Below, piece by piece: positions 41,110 through 53,123 of a stretch of 64,000 nucleotides of DNA. The stretch covers positions 45,758 through 109,757 of the forward strand of contig NZ_CAJYQD010000006.1 in the NCBI RefSeq assembly GCF_913776855.1, given 5' to 3'. Positions within the stretch are counted from its first letter, which is position 1. Every line of letters starts with the position of its first letter. This DNA comes from an uncultured Sphingomonas sp. (GTDB lineage: Bacteria > Pseudomonadota > Alphaproteobacteria > Sphingomonadales > Sphingomonadaceae). The translations under genes and the position numbers were made by a program. The notes under the pieces were generated by a model that had not been told where the DNA came from, made no database searches, and worked only from the letters and a program-made list of their open reading frames with translations.

Positions 41110-42432
41110 ATGCTGCGGCTGCGCACGCTGACGGCGATATTCCTGAGCGCCTTTGCGGGCGTCACAGCGTTGACCGGCTATGCCACCTTTCATGCGTCGC
41201 GTTCCGCGATCGTGTCGCTGGTCGACCGGCGAATCGATGCGGTGGCCGATGCGCTGCTGGAGGATGTCGCGCCCGGTGACGAAGCCGCGATCCTGCGCCG
41301 GATCGTCGCCTTTTCCAGTCGTCGCGACAGTGGCGATATCGGGTTCGAGCTGGAGGACGCCGCCGGCCGTCGGCTGGGCGGCAATGTCGTGCTGACGCGT
41401 CCGCTCCGCCGCGGCTTTTCCGACGTCACCCGGCAGGATGGCATCACCGGGTTGAGCGAAGGGCGTGCCGAAGCACGGCCGGTCGGGGGCGGCATGACGT
41501 TGATTACCGTTGCCGAGACCGAACCGATCGACGGCTATGACGCGATCCGCCTTCGCAACTACCTGATCGGGTTCGGGCTGATCGCGGCGGTGGTGCTGGC
41601 GGGGACCGTCACCTTCGGACTGGTCGTGCGGCGGCGAATCGAGGCGACGCGGACCACCGCGCTGGCGATCATCGACGGCGACCTGTCGCACCGCGTGCCG
41701 GTGGCGCCCGGCGGCGGGGTGTTCGCGGCGCAGGCGCAGACGATCAACCACATGCTGGACCGGATCGCGACGCTGGTCGATGGGTTGCGCCATGTCGCCA
41801 ACGATGTCGCGCACGATCTGCGCACGCCGCTCTCCCGGTTGCGCAGCCGGCTGACCATCATCGCCGACGATGCGCCATCGGCGGAACTGGATGCGGCGAT
41901 CGATCAATGCGACGAACTGCTCGCGATATTCGCCGCGATCCTGCGCATTGCGGAAATCGACACGGGGGACCGGCGCGGCGCGTTCGGCAGCGTGGCGCTG
42001 GACCAGCTGGCCGCCGAAGTCGTCGAGACACTGGCGGCGGTTGCCGAAGAGGAGGGGCGGCGGCTGGTAGCCGAGACGTTGCCGGCGATAACCCTGGCGG
42101 GCGATCGGCAGTTGCTCAGCCAGGCATTGTTCAACCTGGTGGAGAATGCGCTCAACCATACCCCAGCGGGAACGGTGGTGACGGTTTCGCTGTCGGTCGA
42201 TGCGGGCGAGCTTTCGCTGCGCGTCGTCGATACCGGTCCGGGCATCGCCACCGCAGACATGGCCGTGGCCCGGCGACGCTTCGGGCGGCTGGAGGCCAGC
42301 CGGCATCGTCCGGGCCACGGGTTGGGCCTGCCGATCGTGGACGCGATCGCGCGGCTCCACGGCGGCAGGCTGGTGTTGGAGGATGCGCGGCCGGGGTTGT
42401 CGGCCGCGCTGGTCCTGCCGGTCAGAAGTTGA
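41110..42432 (+). CDS. Sensor histidine kinase
   Basis: HAMP; HVANDVAHDLRTPLSRLRSRL H-box; NLVENALNHTPAG; DTGPGIATADM; GHGLGLPIV. Confidence 0.94.
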   Translation: MLRLRTLTAIFLSAFAGVTALTGYATFHASRSAIVSLVDRRIDAVADALLEDVAPGDEAAILRRIVAFSSRRDSGDIGFELEDAAGRRLGGNVVLTRPLRRGFSDVTRQDGITGLSEGRAEARPVGGGMTLITVAETEPIDGYDAIRLRNYLIGFGLIAAVVLAGTVTFGLVVRRRIEATRTTALAIIDGDLSHRVPVAPGGGVFAAQAQTINHMLDRIATLVDGLRHVANDVAHDLRTPLSRLRSRLTIIADDAPSAELDAAIDQCDELLAIFAAILRIAEIDTGDRRGAFGSVALDQLAAEVVETLAAVAEEEGRRLVAETLPAITLAGDRQLLSQALFNLVENALNHTPAGTVVTVSLSVDAGELSLRVVDTGPGIATADMAVARRRFGRLEASRHRPGHGLGLPIVDAIARLHGGRLVLEDARPGLSAALVLPVRS

Positions 42433-45007
42433 TCAGCCCCTCCACGCCGAAGGTGCGCGGCGCGTTGAAGTTGCCATAGTCACCCAGCACGTTGTTGATG
42501 CTGCCCGAACTGACATTGGTCGTCGGTGCGCCCGGCAGACTGTTCGACGGATCGCGGCGATAGACATATTGTTCGTCGAACAGGTTGCGACCCCACAAGG
42601 CGACGGTCAGCTTCTGATGCCCTTCGCCAAGGGCGATGTCGGCCAATGCGACCCGGCCGTTGACGATGAACGACGCGTCGTTCTTCGTTGCGAACTGGTC
42701 GAACGCCTGCGTCGCCTGCGCATAATTGCCGTCGAGGTGAAAGCGCAGCTTGTTGCCGCTGTCGAGCGGCAGGGCATAGTCGATCGACCCGCTGGCCGCG
42801 TTGCGGGGCGTGAAGACGATGTAGAAATTCTGGTAGACCTGCGTGGCTGTCGTCACCCCGGCGGCGTTGGTCACGCTGCTGGTAATCAGCACCGGCGGGA
42901 TGCGGGTATAGGTATAGGCGTAGGAGGCGTTCAGCGTCAGGTTATCGATCGGCTGGACGGTCAGTTCCGCCTCGATCCCGCGGATCTTGGTGGTGCCCGG
43001 CGCATTGATCGTGACCAGGTTGTTGAAATTGCCGGTCGCGGTCGACTGGATCGAGCTGATGTCGACCTGGCTGTCCTTGCGATCCATGATGTAGGCGGCA
43101 AGGTTCAGGCGCGCGCGCTTGTCCCAGAAGTCGGACTTCATGCCGACTTCGTACGACTTCACGTCCTCCGGATCGAACGCCTGATAGTTGGACGTGCGCG
43201 AGCTGGCGCCGCCCGCGCGGTAGCCGGTGGCGTACTTCGCGTAGACATGTACGTTGTCCGCCGCGTCATAGGCGAGGGTGACCATCGGGTTGAAGCGGTT
43301 CCACGTCGCATCGAGCGGGGTATAGCCGTTGCGAGCCGCAGCCGCGGTGTTGGTGTCGTAGTTGATATTGCGCGAGAAATGCAGCTCGCCACGCTTGGTA
43401 TCATGGGTGTAGCGGCCCCCGGCGGTCAGGTGCAGCACGTCGGTCGCGTTCCACGTGACCTGACCATAGGCCGCATAGCTTTTCGACCAGACTTCCGAAG
43501 CGCGATCGATCGACCGGCAGCCGGGTTGCGATCCGGCCGGCGAGGTGGTGCCGCCGACAGGCAGGTTGTTGACGACGGTGAAGCCGGTGGTGACGGTCGC
43601 GCACGGGTTGACGATGCTGATCCGCCCGGTCGCCGCGTTGTAGAAGTTCGAATTGGGCGTCGCGGCGTCGTCGCTGACATGTTCGTTGAAATAGAACAGC
43701 CCCGCAACATAATCGAGCCGGTCGACGGTGCCGACCGCCTGGAATTCCTGGCTGAACTGGCGTTGGCGCAGGTCGGCCAGCGAGTAGCGGCTGAACAGCT
43801 GACCGTTATACAGCGCGCCGTCGATCACGACGTTGCCGGGGTTGAAGACCGGCACGCGGTGCGCGCCGCCCGAATTGTCCCACTGGGTCGCATCGACGCC
43901 GCGCCATGCGGTGATCGAGCGCAGTTCGATCTCCGGCGACAGCTTGTATTTCAGCAGGTTGGTGAAGCCGTGGGTCTGATCGACGCTCGGCTGCTGCGGC
44001 ACGCCAATGTCGGCGGTCTTCATCCGGCTGGTCCCGTTGACGACGACGCCGGGCATCAGCGGCTTCACCGTGCCGGTCAGCGTCGTGTATGCGGTGCCGG
44101 GCAGGGTGCAGGCGGGAACCGCCGATTGCGCCCCGGCGACACAGCCATTGGGGTTGTAGTTCAGCAGCTGACTGTAGAAGGGCGAGTTCTTGTCGATGCC
44201 GTAATCGTAGGAGAAATCCTCGGTCAGGCCGTCGATCGGCGCCCAGCGGACGGCGGCGCGGGCGCCACGACGATCGAAATAGTTGAAGCCGGTCTGGCCC
44301 GCGAGCGGGTTCTTGGTGGTCGGCCCCTGATACTGGACGATGCCGTCCAGCTTGACGCTGACATTCTCGTACGCCGGCAGGTCGAGGTGCAGTTCGCCGT
44401 TATAGCCGCCATAGTTGGCGATACCGGCACGGACGCGGCCCTCGAACTCGCCCGAGGGGGCGCGAGTGACGATGTTGAGCGCGCCACCTTCGGTATTGCG
44501 GCCGAACAGCGTGCCCTGCGGACCCTTCAGCACCTCGATCCGCTCGACATCGAACAATGCGGCGTTCAGCCCGTGCTGACGCCCGAGATACACGCCATCG
44601 ACATAGATGCCGACGCCCTGTTCGCGCGCCGGCTGGTTCGCGTCCAGCGGCACGATGCCGCGAATGCCGACGGTCAGTGCGCTCTGCCGCGCTTCGAACG
44701 TTGCGACGCGCAGCGACGGGACCGCGCCATCGGCCAGGTCGTACAGGCTCTGTACGTGGCGGTCGACGAGGGCAGGTGCGCCCAGCACGCTGATCGCGAC
44801 GGGGGTCTTTTGCAGGTTCGTCTCACGCCGGGTCGCGGTCACCACGATGTCGGGGATCGAAGAGGCATCGTCTGCAGCCGGTGCTTCCGGCGCGGCAGTT
44901 ACCGGCGCTATGACGGCGCCTTCCGGTGCGGCCTGTGCGGCGACCGGCACCAGCAATGCGGCGACACCCACGAGAAGGCGTGCGCGCACACCCGAACGAA
45001 CGATCAT
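42422..45007 (-). CDS. TonB-dependent receptor
   Basis: SSIPDIVVTATRRETNLQKTPVAISVLGAPALV; RIEVLKGPQGTLFGRNTEGGALNIVTRAPSGEFEG; C-terminal PRTFGVEGLINF. Confidence 0.95.
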   Translation of the reverse strand: MIVRSGVRARLLVGVAALLVPVAAQAAPEGAVIAPVTAAPEAPAADDASSIPDIVVTATRRETNLQKTPVAISVLGAPALVDRHVQSLYDLADGAVPSLRVATFEARQSALTVGIRGIVPLDANQPAREQGVGIYVDGVYLGRQHGLNAALFDVERIEVLKGPQGTLFGRNTEGGALNIVTRAPSGEFEGRVRAGIANYGGYNGELHLDLPAYENVSVKLDGIVQYQGPTTKNPLAGQTGFNYFDRRGARAAVRWAPIDGLTEDFSYDYGIDKNSPFYSQLLNYNPNGCVAGAQSAVPACTLPGTAYTTLTGTVKPLMPGVVVNGTSRMKTADIGVPQQPSVDQTHGFTNLLKYKLSPEIELRSITAWRGVDATQWDNSGGAHRVPVFNPGNVVIDGALYNGQLFSRYSLADLRQRQFSQEFQAVGTVDRLDYVAGLFYFNEHVSDDAATPNSNFYNAATGRISIVNPCATVTTGFTVVNNLPVGGTTSPAGSQPGCRSIDRASEVWSKSYAAYGQVTWNATDVLHLTAGGRYTHDTKRGELHFSRNINYDTNTAAAARNGYTPLDATWNRFNPMVTLAYDAADNVHVYAKYATGYRAGGASSRTSNYQAFDPEDVKSYEVGMKSDFWDKRARLNLAAYIMDRKDSQVDISSIQSTATGNFNNLVTINAPGTTKIRGIEAELTVQPIDNLTLNASYAYTYTRIPPVLITSSVTNAAGVTTATQVYQNFYIVFTPRNAASGSIDYALPLDSGNKLRFHLDGNYAQATQAFDQFATKNDASFIVNGRVALADIALGEGHQKLTVALWGRNLFDEQYVYRRDPSNSLPGAPTTNVSSGSINNVLGDYGNFNAPRTFGVEGLINF

Positions 45008-45072
45008 ATTCCTGAATTCCCCTACCGGCCGTTGTGGCTTGCAGGGGCCGATAGTACGATTCGAAGGCTGTC

Positions 45073-45124
45073 CGGTGACGGATCGGTGACAGCCGAAGAC
45101 GTCGATATTTCATCTTCGCTTCAT
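45073..45124 (-). promoter_or_regulatory. Candidate OmpR-family binding sites upstream of TonB receptor
   Basis: CGGTGAC at 45073 and 45084 (11-bp period); TTCAT at 45109 and 45120 (11-bp period). Confidence 0.4.
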
Positions 45125-45205
45125 GTTCACGGAATGGAAGGGTTGGGAAGCATTGTCCGCAATCCTGCCATGCATTGTGGAAGATGTTGTCGCCTCTGTT
45201 CGCGT

Positions 45206-45892
45206 TCAGCAATCCGTTCGCAATCGATAGCCGACGCCAAGTTCATTGGCGATAACGCTGCCGACCGGATCAGGTGCTTCCAGCTTCTGCCGCAGATTAC
45301 GGATGACGATACGAAGATATTCGATACGCGGGTCTTCATCACCGCCCCAGCAGGAGGTGAGCAGTCGTTCGTGCGTCACGATCCGACCGATATGGCGGGC
45401 GAGCAGTGCCAGTACGTCATGTTCCTTGCGCGTCAGATGAATTTCGATTCCGCCGCGGAACACCGTCCGCCGGTCGAGATCGATGCGCAAATCGCCGCGA
45501 TCGACGATCTGTGGCGCGGGATCGTTCGCGCGGCGGTGGCGCAGGGCTACGCGCAGACGGGCGAGCAGTTCATCGGTGTCGAACGGCTTGGTCACAAAAT
45601 CATCGGCACCAAGGTCGAGCGCCGAGACCTTTTCCTCCACCGCGTCGCGCGCCGATACGACCAGCACGACGGCATCGCCATGGGTGCGCAGCAGCGGGAG
45701 GAGGCTGAGGCCATCGCGGTCGGGCAGGCCCAGGTCGAGCAGGATCGCATCGGGCCGCTCCACTGCCGCCGCGTGCAGCGCGTCGCGGCCATTTCCGGCC
45801 TCCACCACCGTATAGCCGGCGCGCAGCAGCGTGTTGCGCAGCAGGCGACGGATGGCGGCTTCGTCGTCGACGATCAGGATCTTGGCCGGCAT
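45206..45892 (-). CDS. kdpE: KDP operon response regulator KdpE
   Basis: AKILIVDDEAAIRRLLRNTLLRAGYTVVEAGNGRDAL...; downstream of kdpD with TGATG overlap. Confidence 0.94.
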   Translation of the reverse strand: MPAKILIVDDEAAIRRLLRNTLLRAGYTVVEAGNGRDALHAAAVERPDAILLDLGLPDRDGLSLLPLLRTHGDAVVLVVSARDAVEEKVSALDLGADDFVTKPFDTDELLARLRVALRHRRANDPAPQIVDRGDLRIDLDRRTVFRGGIEIHLTRKEHDVLALLARHIGRIVTHERLLTSCWGGDEDPRIEYLRIVIRNLRQKLEAPDPVGSVIANELGVGYRLRTDC

Positions 45893-48567
45893 CAGTCCGC
45901 GCTCCCCGCCGCCAGGTCCCGCAGCAGCAGCGCGGGCGGGAACACCAGCGAGAAGATCGCGCCTTCGCCGTCGGGCCGGTTGGCAGCGGTGACGCTCAGG
46001 CCCATCGCCTCGGCAAAGGCCTTGACGATGGCGAGGCCCAGCCCGGTGCCGCCGACCGAACGGTCGGTGCCCTCCAGCCGGGTAAAGGTATCGAACACGC
46101 GTGCCTCCTGTCCGGGGGGCAGGCCCGGTCCCTGATCACGCACCGACAGGCTGATCTCCCCATAGCGGTTGCGCCCCTCGATTACGATCGCGGTCCCCGG
46201 ATTGGCATAACGCCCGGCATTGTCGAGCAGATTGAGCAGGCAGTGGTGCAGCAATTGCGGATCGACCCGGACCAGCGGCAGGTCGGGCGGCACGTCCAGC
46301 CGGACGTCATGCCCCTCCAGCGCGCCGCGCGCGTCGTGCGCCGCGCCAGCCACCGCGTCGCTGAGGTCGGTTGCCTCGACCTTCAGCCGGATCGCGCCCG
46401 CTTCGACGCGGGCCATGTCGAGCAGGTTGGAGACGAACCGGTTGAGCCGGGCCGATTCCGACCGGATCGTGCCGATCAGTTCGGGAGTGGTACCCTGGGC
46501 CAGTTGATCGGCGGCGACCATGACGGCGGTCAGCGGGGTGCGCAGGTCATGGCTGACCGACGACAGCAATGCGGCGCGCAGCCGGTCGCGGGTGCGGACC
46601 GCATCGACGTCGCGCATCTCCGCCTGCAGCCGGAGGCGTTCGAGGACGAGTGCGGATTGATCGGCAAGGCTGGTGAGCAAGGGCAGCTGGTCGGGCCGGA
46701 CGGGGTTCCCCCCGGCGTCGTTCGCCACCGCCAGCACGCCGACCATGCGTTCCCCGGCCTTTAGCGGATGGAAGAGCCATTCCGACGCGGTGAGCGTCCC
46801 CGATCCCTTGCCCGCCGGGGTGCCGGTGTCGAACGCCCAGTTGGCGGCGGCATGGTCCATGGTGTCCAGCCGATAGGCGGGATCGGTTGCGGCGAGGATG
46901 GCTACATCGCTGCCGCCATCTGGCCCGAGCAGCAGCACCTGTACGCCGAGCAGCCGGCGAACATCGTCGCATATCATCTGTGCCGCGACATCGATGTCGT
47001 TCACGCTCGCGATCTGGCGGAGGAAGCCAGCCAGCGTCGCGTTGGTGCGCGCGCTGGCGGCGGCGAGATCGGCCTGTGCCCGCACCCGTGACGTCAGCTG
47101 GCTGGTCACCACCGCCACCCCGAACAGCACGACGACCGACACGATGTTTTCCGGATTGCTGATGCTGAGCGTGCCGACCGGTGGCAGGAAGAAGAAGTTA
47201 TAGGCGAGGCTGGATGCCAGTCCGGCGAACAGCCCGGTGCGCAGGCCATGCAGGCTGGCAGCGACCATCACCGGCAACAGGTACAGCATCCCGATATTGC
47301 CGAGTTCGAGGATGTGGAACAGTGCGCTGGCGATCGCGGTGATGCCCGCAACCATCGCCGTGGTGATCGCATAGCCGGTGGCGCTGCCCCAGTCCTGCGC
47401 CGGCCGCGGCCGTCCGCCTTCGCGCGTCGCCTCACCGGTGACGGGCAGGACGTGGACCGTTACGCCCGGCGTATCGCGGACCAGCCGGTCGACGACCGAC
47501 CCGTGGCGCAGCTCGAACCAGCGTGACCGGTTCGATTTGCCCAGCACCAGCTGCGTCGCGCGGGCGTCGGTCAGGAAACCGCGTATCCCGTCCACGACGT
47601 TCGGAGCGGGTACGGTTGCGACGGCCGCGCCGAGTTGCGTCGCCAGCGTCATCGTCGCAGCGACGCGGGCGTGCTGCGCCGCGCTGAACGCGGCGGTGCG
47701 CGGGGTTTCGACGAACAGCGCAGTCCATGGCCCGTGCAGGCCATCGGCCACCCGCTTGGCCGCGCGGACCAGATTGTCGGCGCCGGGCAGTTCGTTGATC
47801 GCGACGACGATCCGGTCGCTGCCCGCCCACGTCCCGCCCAGCCCCAGTGCCCGCACGTCGTCGAGCATCCGCGCATCGACCGCCTGTGCCGCACGGCGCA
47901 GCGCCAGTTCGCGGAGCGCCGACAGGTTGGATTTGGAAAAGAAATGGTCGAGCGCCCGCGTCGCTTCCTGCGGCAGATAAACCTTGCCCGCCTTCAACCG
48001 GTCGATCAGCTCGTCGGGCGGAATGTCGACCACTTCCAGCTCGGCGGCCTCGAGGATACTGTCGGGCACGGTTTCGCGGACGCGGACGCGGGTGAAGCTG
48101 GCCACCACGTCGTTGAGGCTTTCGACATGCTGGATGTTGAGCGTCGAATAGACCGAGATGCCGGCGGCGAGCAGTTCCTCGACATCCTGATAGCGTTTGG
48201 GATGGCGGCTGCCCGGCGCATTGGTGTGGGCGAGTTCGTCGACCAGTACGAGGCGGGGGCTGCGCACGAGGATGGTGTCGATATCCATCTCGCCCAGGGT
48301 CCGGCCTTCATAGGCGATGTCGCGGCGGGCGATGATCTCGTGGCCGCGCGTCAGTGCCTCGGTCTCGATCCGGCCGTGCGTTTCGACGACGCCGACCACC
48401 ACGTCGACGCCGTCGCGTTTGCGCGCCGCCCCTTCGGAGAGCATTTCATAGGTCTTGCCGACCCCCGGCGCCGCGCCGAGGAATATCTTCAGCCGCCCGC
48501 GCCCTTCCTGCGCAGCGGTGCGCAGCAGGGCGTCGGGGTCGGGACGGTGCGGGTCGGCTGGTGGCAT
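45892..48567 (-). CDS. kdpD: Osmosensitive K+ channel histidine kinase KdpD
   Basis: GRLKIFLGAAPGVGKTYEMLSEG...VDELAHTNAPGSRHPKRYQDVEELL...SVSHDLRTPLTAV. Confidence 0.97.
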   Translation of the reverse strand: MPPADPHRPDPDALLRTAAQEGRGRLKIFLGAAPGVGKTYEMLSEGAARKRDGVDVVVGVVETHGRIETEALTRGHEIIARRDIAYEGRTLGEMDIDTILVRSPRLVLVDELAHTNAPGSRHPKRYQDVEELLAAGISVYSTLNIQHVESLNDVVASFTRVRVRETVPDSILEAAELEVVDIPPDELIDRLKAGKVYLPQEATRALDHFFSKSNLSALRELALRRAAQAVDARMLDDVRALGLGGTWAGSDRIVVAINELPGADNLVRAAKRVADGLHGPWTALFVETPRTAAFSAAQHARVAATMTLATQLGAAVATVPAPNVVDGIRGFLTDARATQLVLGKSNRSRWFELRHGSVVDRLVRDTPGVTVHVLPVTGEATREGGRPRPAQDWGSATGYAITTAMVAGITAIASALFHILELGNIGMLYLLPVMVAASLHGLRTGLFAGLASSLAYNFFFLPPVGTLSISNPENIVSVVVLFGVAVVTSQLTSRVRAQADLAAASARTNATLAGFLRQIASVNDIDVAAQMICDDVRRLLGVQVLLLGPDGGSDVAILAATDPAYRLDTMDHAAANWAFDTGTPAGKGSGTLTASEWLFHPLKAGERMVGVLAVANDAGGNPVRPDQLPLLTSLADQSALVLERLRLQAEMRDVDAVRTRDRLRAALLSSVSHDLRTPLTAVMVAADQLAQGTTPELIGTIRSESARLNRFVSNLLDMARVEAGAIRLKVEATDLSDAVAGAAHDARGALEGHDVRLDVPPDLPLVRVDPQLLHHCLLNLLDNAGRYANPGTAIVIEGRNRYGEISLSVRDQGPGLPPGQEARVFDTFTRLEGTDRSVGGTGLGLAIVKAFAEAMGLSVTAANRPDGEGAIFSLVFPPALLLRDLAAGSAD

Positions 48568-49148
48568 CAGCGCGGGGCAGGGGCCATGCGGTCCAGCGCC
48601 CGGTTGAGCGCAAGGACGTTGACGGTGGGGTCGCCAAGGATTGAGTCATCGGTCTGGCGTTCGATCAGGGCGCGGACGGCCTCGACCCCGATCCCACGCA
48701 CGCGAGCGATGCGTGGGGCCTGTGCCAGCGCGGCGGCGGGCGACAGATCGGGGTCGAGGCCCGACCCGCTGGCGGTGGCCAGATCGGCGGGCAGGGCGCC
48801 GTTCACCCCTTCCGCCCGCTGCTTCGCCACATGGGTCGTGACCCGATCCAACAGTGCCTTCGACGTCGGCCCGAGGTTCGATCCGGACGAGGCAAGGCCG
48901 TCATAGCCCTTGCCGGCGGCCGAGGGACGGGTCTGGAAATAGCGGTCGGTAGTGAACGCCTGTCCGACGACTTCCGACCCGATCACTTGGCCGGCTTCGT
49001 CGCGGACTAGGCTGCCATTGGCCTGTGCCGGGAACAGCGTCTGTCCGATCCCGGTCATCGCCAGCGGATAGCCGATGCCCAGCAGCGCGGCGAACAGCAG
49101 CGTCATCATGATGGCCGGCCGCAGCGCGGAGGAGAAATCTTTACCCAT
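48567..49148 (-). CDS. kdpC: K+-transporting ATPase subunit C
   Basis: LRPAIMMTLLFAALLGIGYPLAMTGIGQTLFPAQANGSL...YFQTRPSAAG. Confidence 0.95.
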   Translation of the reverse strand: MGKDFSSALRPAIMMTLLFAALLGIGYPLAMTGIGQTLFPAQANGSLVRDEAGQVIGSEVVGQAFTTDRYFQTRPSAAGKGYDGLASSGSNLGPTSKALLDRVTTHVAKQRAEGVNGALPADLATASGSGLDPDLSPAAALAQAPRIARVRGIGVEAVRALIERQTDDSILGDPTVNVLALNRALDRMAPAPR

Positions 49149-49159
49149 GTCAGTCTTCC

Positions 49160-51196
<2,037 letters not shown>

Positions 51197-51207
51197 GATG
51201 GGCCCCC

Positions 51208-52911
51208 TTAGAAGGATTGACCGCGGATCATCGCGAGATGATCGGCGATGGGACCGAGCGCGAGGCTCGGCAGGAAAGTCAGGCCGCCCAGCACCAAGAT
51301 GATGCCGACCAGCAGCCCCACCCACAGCGCGCCGGTCGTCGGGAAGGAGCCTGCGCTTTCCGGCGTGTATTTCTTGGCGGTGAGGCTGCCGGCGATCGCC
51401 AGCATCGGCACGATCACGAAGAACCGGCCCAGCCACATCGCGACGCCCAGCATCCCGTTATACCAGGGGGTGTTGGCGGTAAGGCCCGCAAAGGCCGACC
51501 CGTTGTTCGCGACCGCACTGGTAAAGGCGTAGAGGATTTCGCTGAAGCCGTGCGGCCCCTTGTTGAGCGGTCCGGCCAGCCCCTGTTCCAGCACCGACGA
51601 CAGTGCGGTGAGACCGAGGATCGAGAGGGGGAGGACGGCGATGGCCAGCACCGCCAGCTTCACTTCGCGCGCCTCGATCTTCTTGCCGACATATTCGGGC
51701 GTGCGCCCGACCATCAGGCCGGCGACGAACACCGCGAGGATCGCGAACAGCAGGAAGCCATAGATGCCCGCGCCGACGCCGCCGATCACGACCTCGCCCA
51801 GCTGCATATTGAACAGCGGGATCAGGCCACCCAGAGCGGTGAAGCTGTCATGCATCGCATTGACCGCCCCGCACGACGCGGCGGTCGTCACGACCGAAAA
51901 GAGTGCGCTGGCAGCGATGCCGAAGCGGACTTCCTTGCCCTCCATATTGCCGCCCGCAACGCCCAGCTGGTGGAGCAGCGGGTTGCCCGCCGCTTCCGCC
52001 CAATAGGTGACGGTGGTGCCGGCGAGGAACAGGATCATCATGGCAGCGAGGATCGCCCAACCCTGACGCGGGTTGCCGACCGCCTTGCCGAAGGTCCAGG
52101 TGAGGCCGGTGCCGATGACGAAGATCGACAGCATCTGGATGAAATTGGTCAGCGCGGTCGGGTTTTCGAACGGATGGGCCGAATTGGCGTTGAAGAACCC
52201 GCCGCCATTGGTGCCGAGCATCTTGATCGCTTCCTGCGAAGCGACGGGTCCGAGCAGGATCGACTGGCGCGCGCCCTCCAGCGTCTGGACATCGACCACG
52301 CCGGCCAGTGTCTGCGGCACGCCGCTGGCGATGTAGAAGATCGTCAGCGCGATGCAGAGCGGGAGCAGCAGGTAGAGCGTGATGCGGGTGACATCGGCCC
52401 AGAAATTGCCGATCGCCTTTGCTTCCCGCCGGGCAAAGCCGCGGAACAGCGCGAAGGCGAGCGCGATACCGGTCGCTGCCGACAGGAAGTTATGGATCGT
52501 CAGCCCCAGCATCTGGGACAGATTCGACATTGTGCTTTCGCCACCATAGCTCTGCCAATTGGTATTGGCGGTGAAGCTGATCGCAGTGTTGAACGACAGA
52601 TGCTCGCCGACCGCCGCCAGCCCTTGCGGATTGCCCGGTAGCACCGCCTGCAGGCGCAGCACGGCATAGGTGAAGAACATCAGCACGGCGTTGAACACGA
52701 GCATGTGGACGGCATAGCGCCGCCAGCCCTGTTCCTGCGCCGGGTCGATGCCGGACAGGCGGTAGAAGCCGCGCTCGACGGGGCCGAGGACGCGGTGGAG
52801 TGGGGTGTCGCGCCCTTCGTACAGCGCGTGCAGCCAGAGGCCCATCGGCTTGGCGAGTGCCAGCAGAATGCCGACAAAGCCAAGGATCAGGAGCCAGCCC
52901 TGAATGGTCAT
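51208..52911 (-). CDS. kdpA: K+-transporting ATPase subunit A
   Basis: [54 protein letters not shown]. Confidence 0.97.
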   Translation of the reverse strand: MTIQGWLLILGFVGILLALAKPMGLWLHALYEGRDTPLHRVLGPVERGFYRLSGIDPAQEQGWRRYAVHMLVFNAVLMFFTYAVLRLQAVLPGNPQGLAAVGEHLSFNTAISFTANTNWQSYGGESTMSNLSQMLGLTIHNFLSAATGIALAFALFRGFARREAKAIGNFWADVTRITLYLLLPLCIALTIFYIASGVPQTLAGVVDVQTLEGARQSILLGPVASQEAIKMLGTNGGGFFNANSAHPFENPTALTNFIQMLSIFVIGTGLTWTFGKAVGNPRQGWAILAAMMILFLAGTTVTYWAEAAGNPLLHQLGVAGGNMEGKEVRFGIAASALFSVVTTAASCGAVNAMHDSFTALGGLIPLFNMQLGEVVIGGVGAGIYGFLLFAILAVFVAGLMVGRTPEYVGKKIEAREVKLAVLAIAVLPLSILGLTALSSVLEQGLAGPLNKGPHGFSEILYAFTSAVANNGSAFAGLTANTPWYNGMLGVAMWLGRFFVIVPMLAIAGSLTAKKYTPESAGSFPTTGALWVGLLVGIILVLGGLTFLPSLALGPIADHLAMIRGQSF

Positions 52912-52924
52912 GGTTCCGCTCCCT

Positions 52925-53014
52925 TCAGAAGCGTTCGGGGCGGATCAGCACCGCCACGAGATAGATGAGCAGCCCGAGCGCGGTGATCGCGGCGAGCCAG
53001 AGGTCGAGGGTCAT
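52925..53014 (-). CDS. kdpF: K+-transporting ATPase subunit F
   Basis: [29 protein letters not shown], read directly from the minus strand; below the ORF-track length cutoff. Confidence 0.85.
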   Translation of the reverse strand: MTLDLWLAAITALGLLIYLVAVLIRPERF

Positions 53015-53024
53015 CGCCGCCCCC

Positions 53025-53108
53025 TCACGCATTGTCGCACAGGCGGACATAGGCGAGCGTCAGCGCGACCAGTCCGACCATGATGCCGACCCAAAGCAGA
53101 TCCTGCAT
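53025..53108 (-). CDS. 27-aa hydrophobic microprotein upstream of kdpF
   Basis: MQDLLWVGIMVGLVALTLAYVRLCDNA; intact ATG/TGA between torF and kdpF. Confidence 0.5.
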   Translation of the reverse strand: MQDLLWVGIMVGLVALTLAYVRLCDNA

Positions 53109-53123
53109 GGCTGATTTCCTCGA

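Noticed and set aside
42200-46135. 1311-aa plus-strand ORF
   Set aside because: Runs antisense to a clear TonB receptor and kdpE and overlaps the kinase in another frame; non-protein-like composition.
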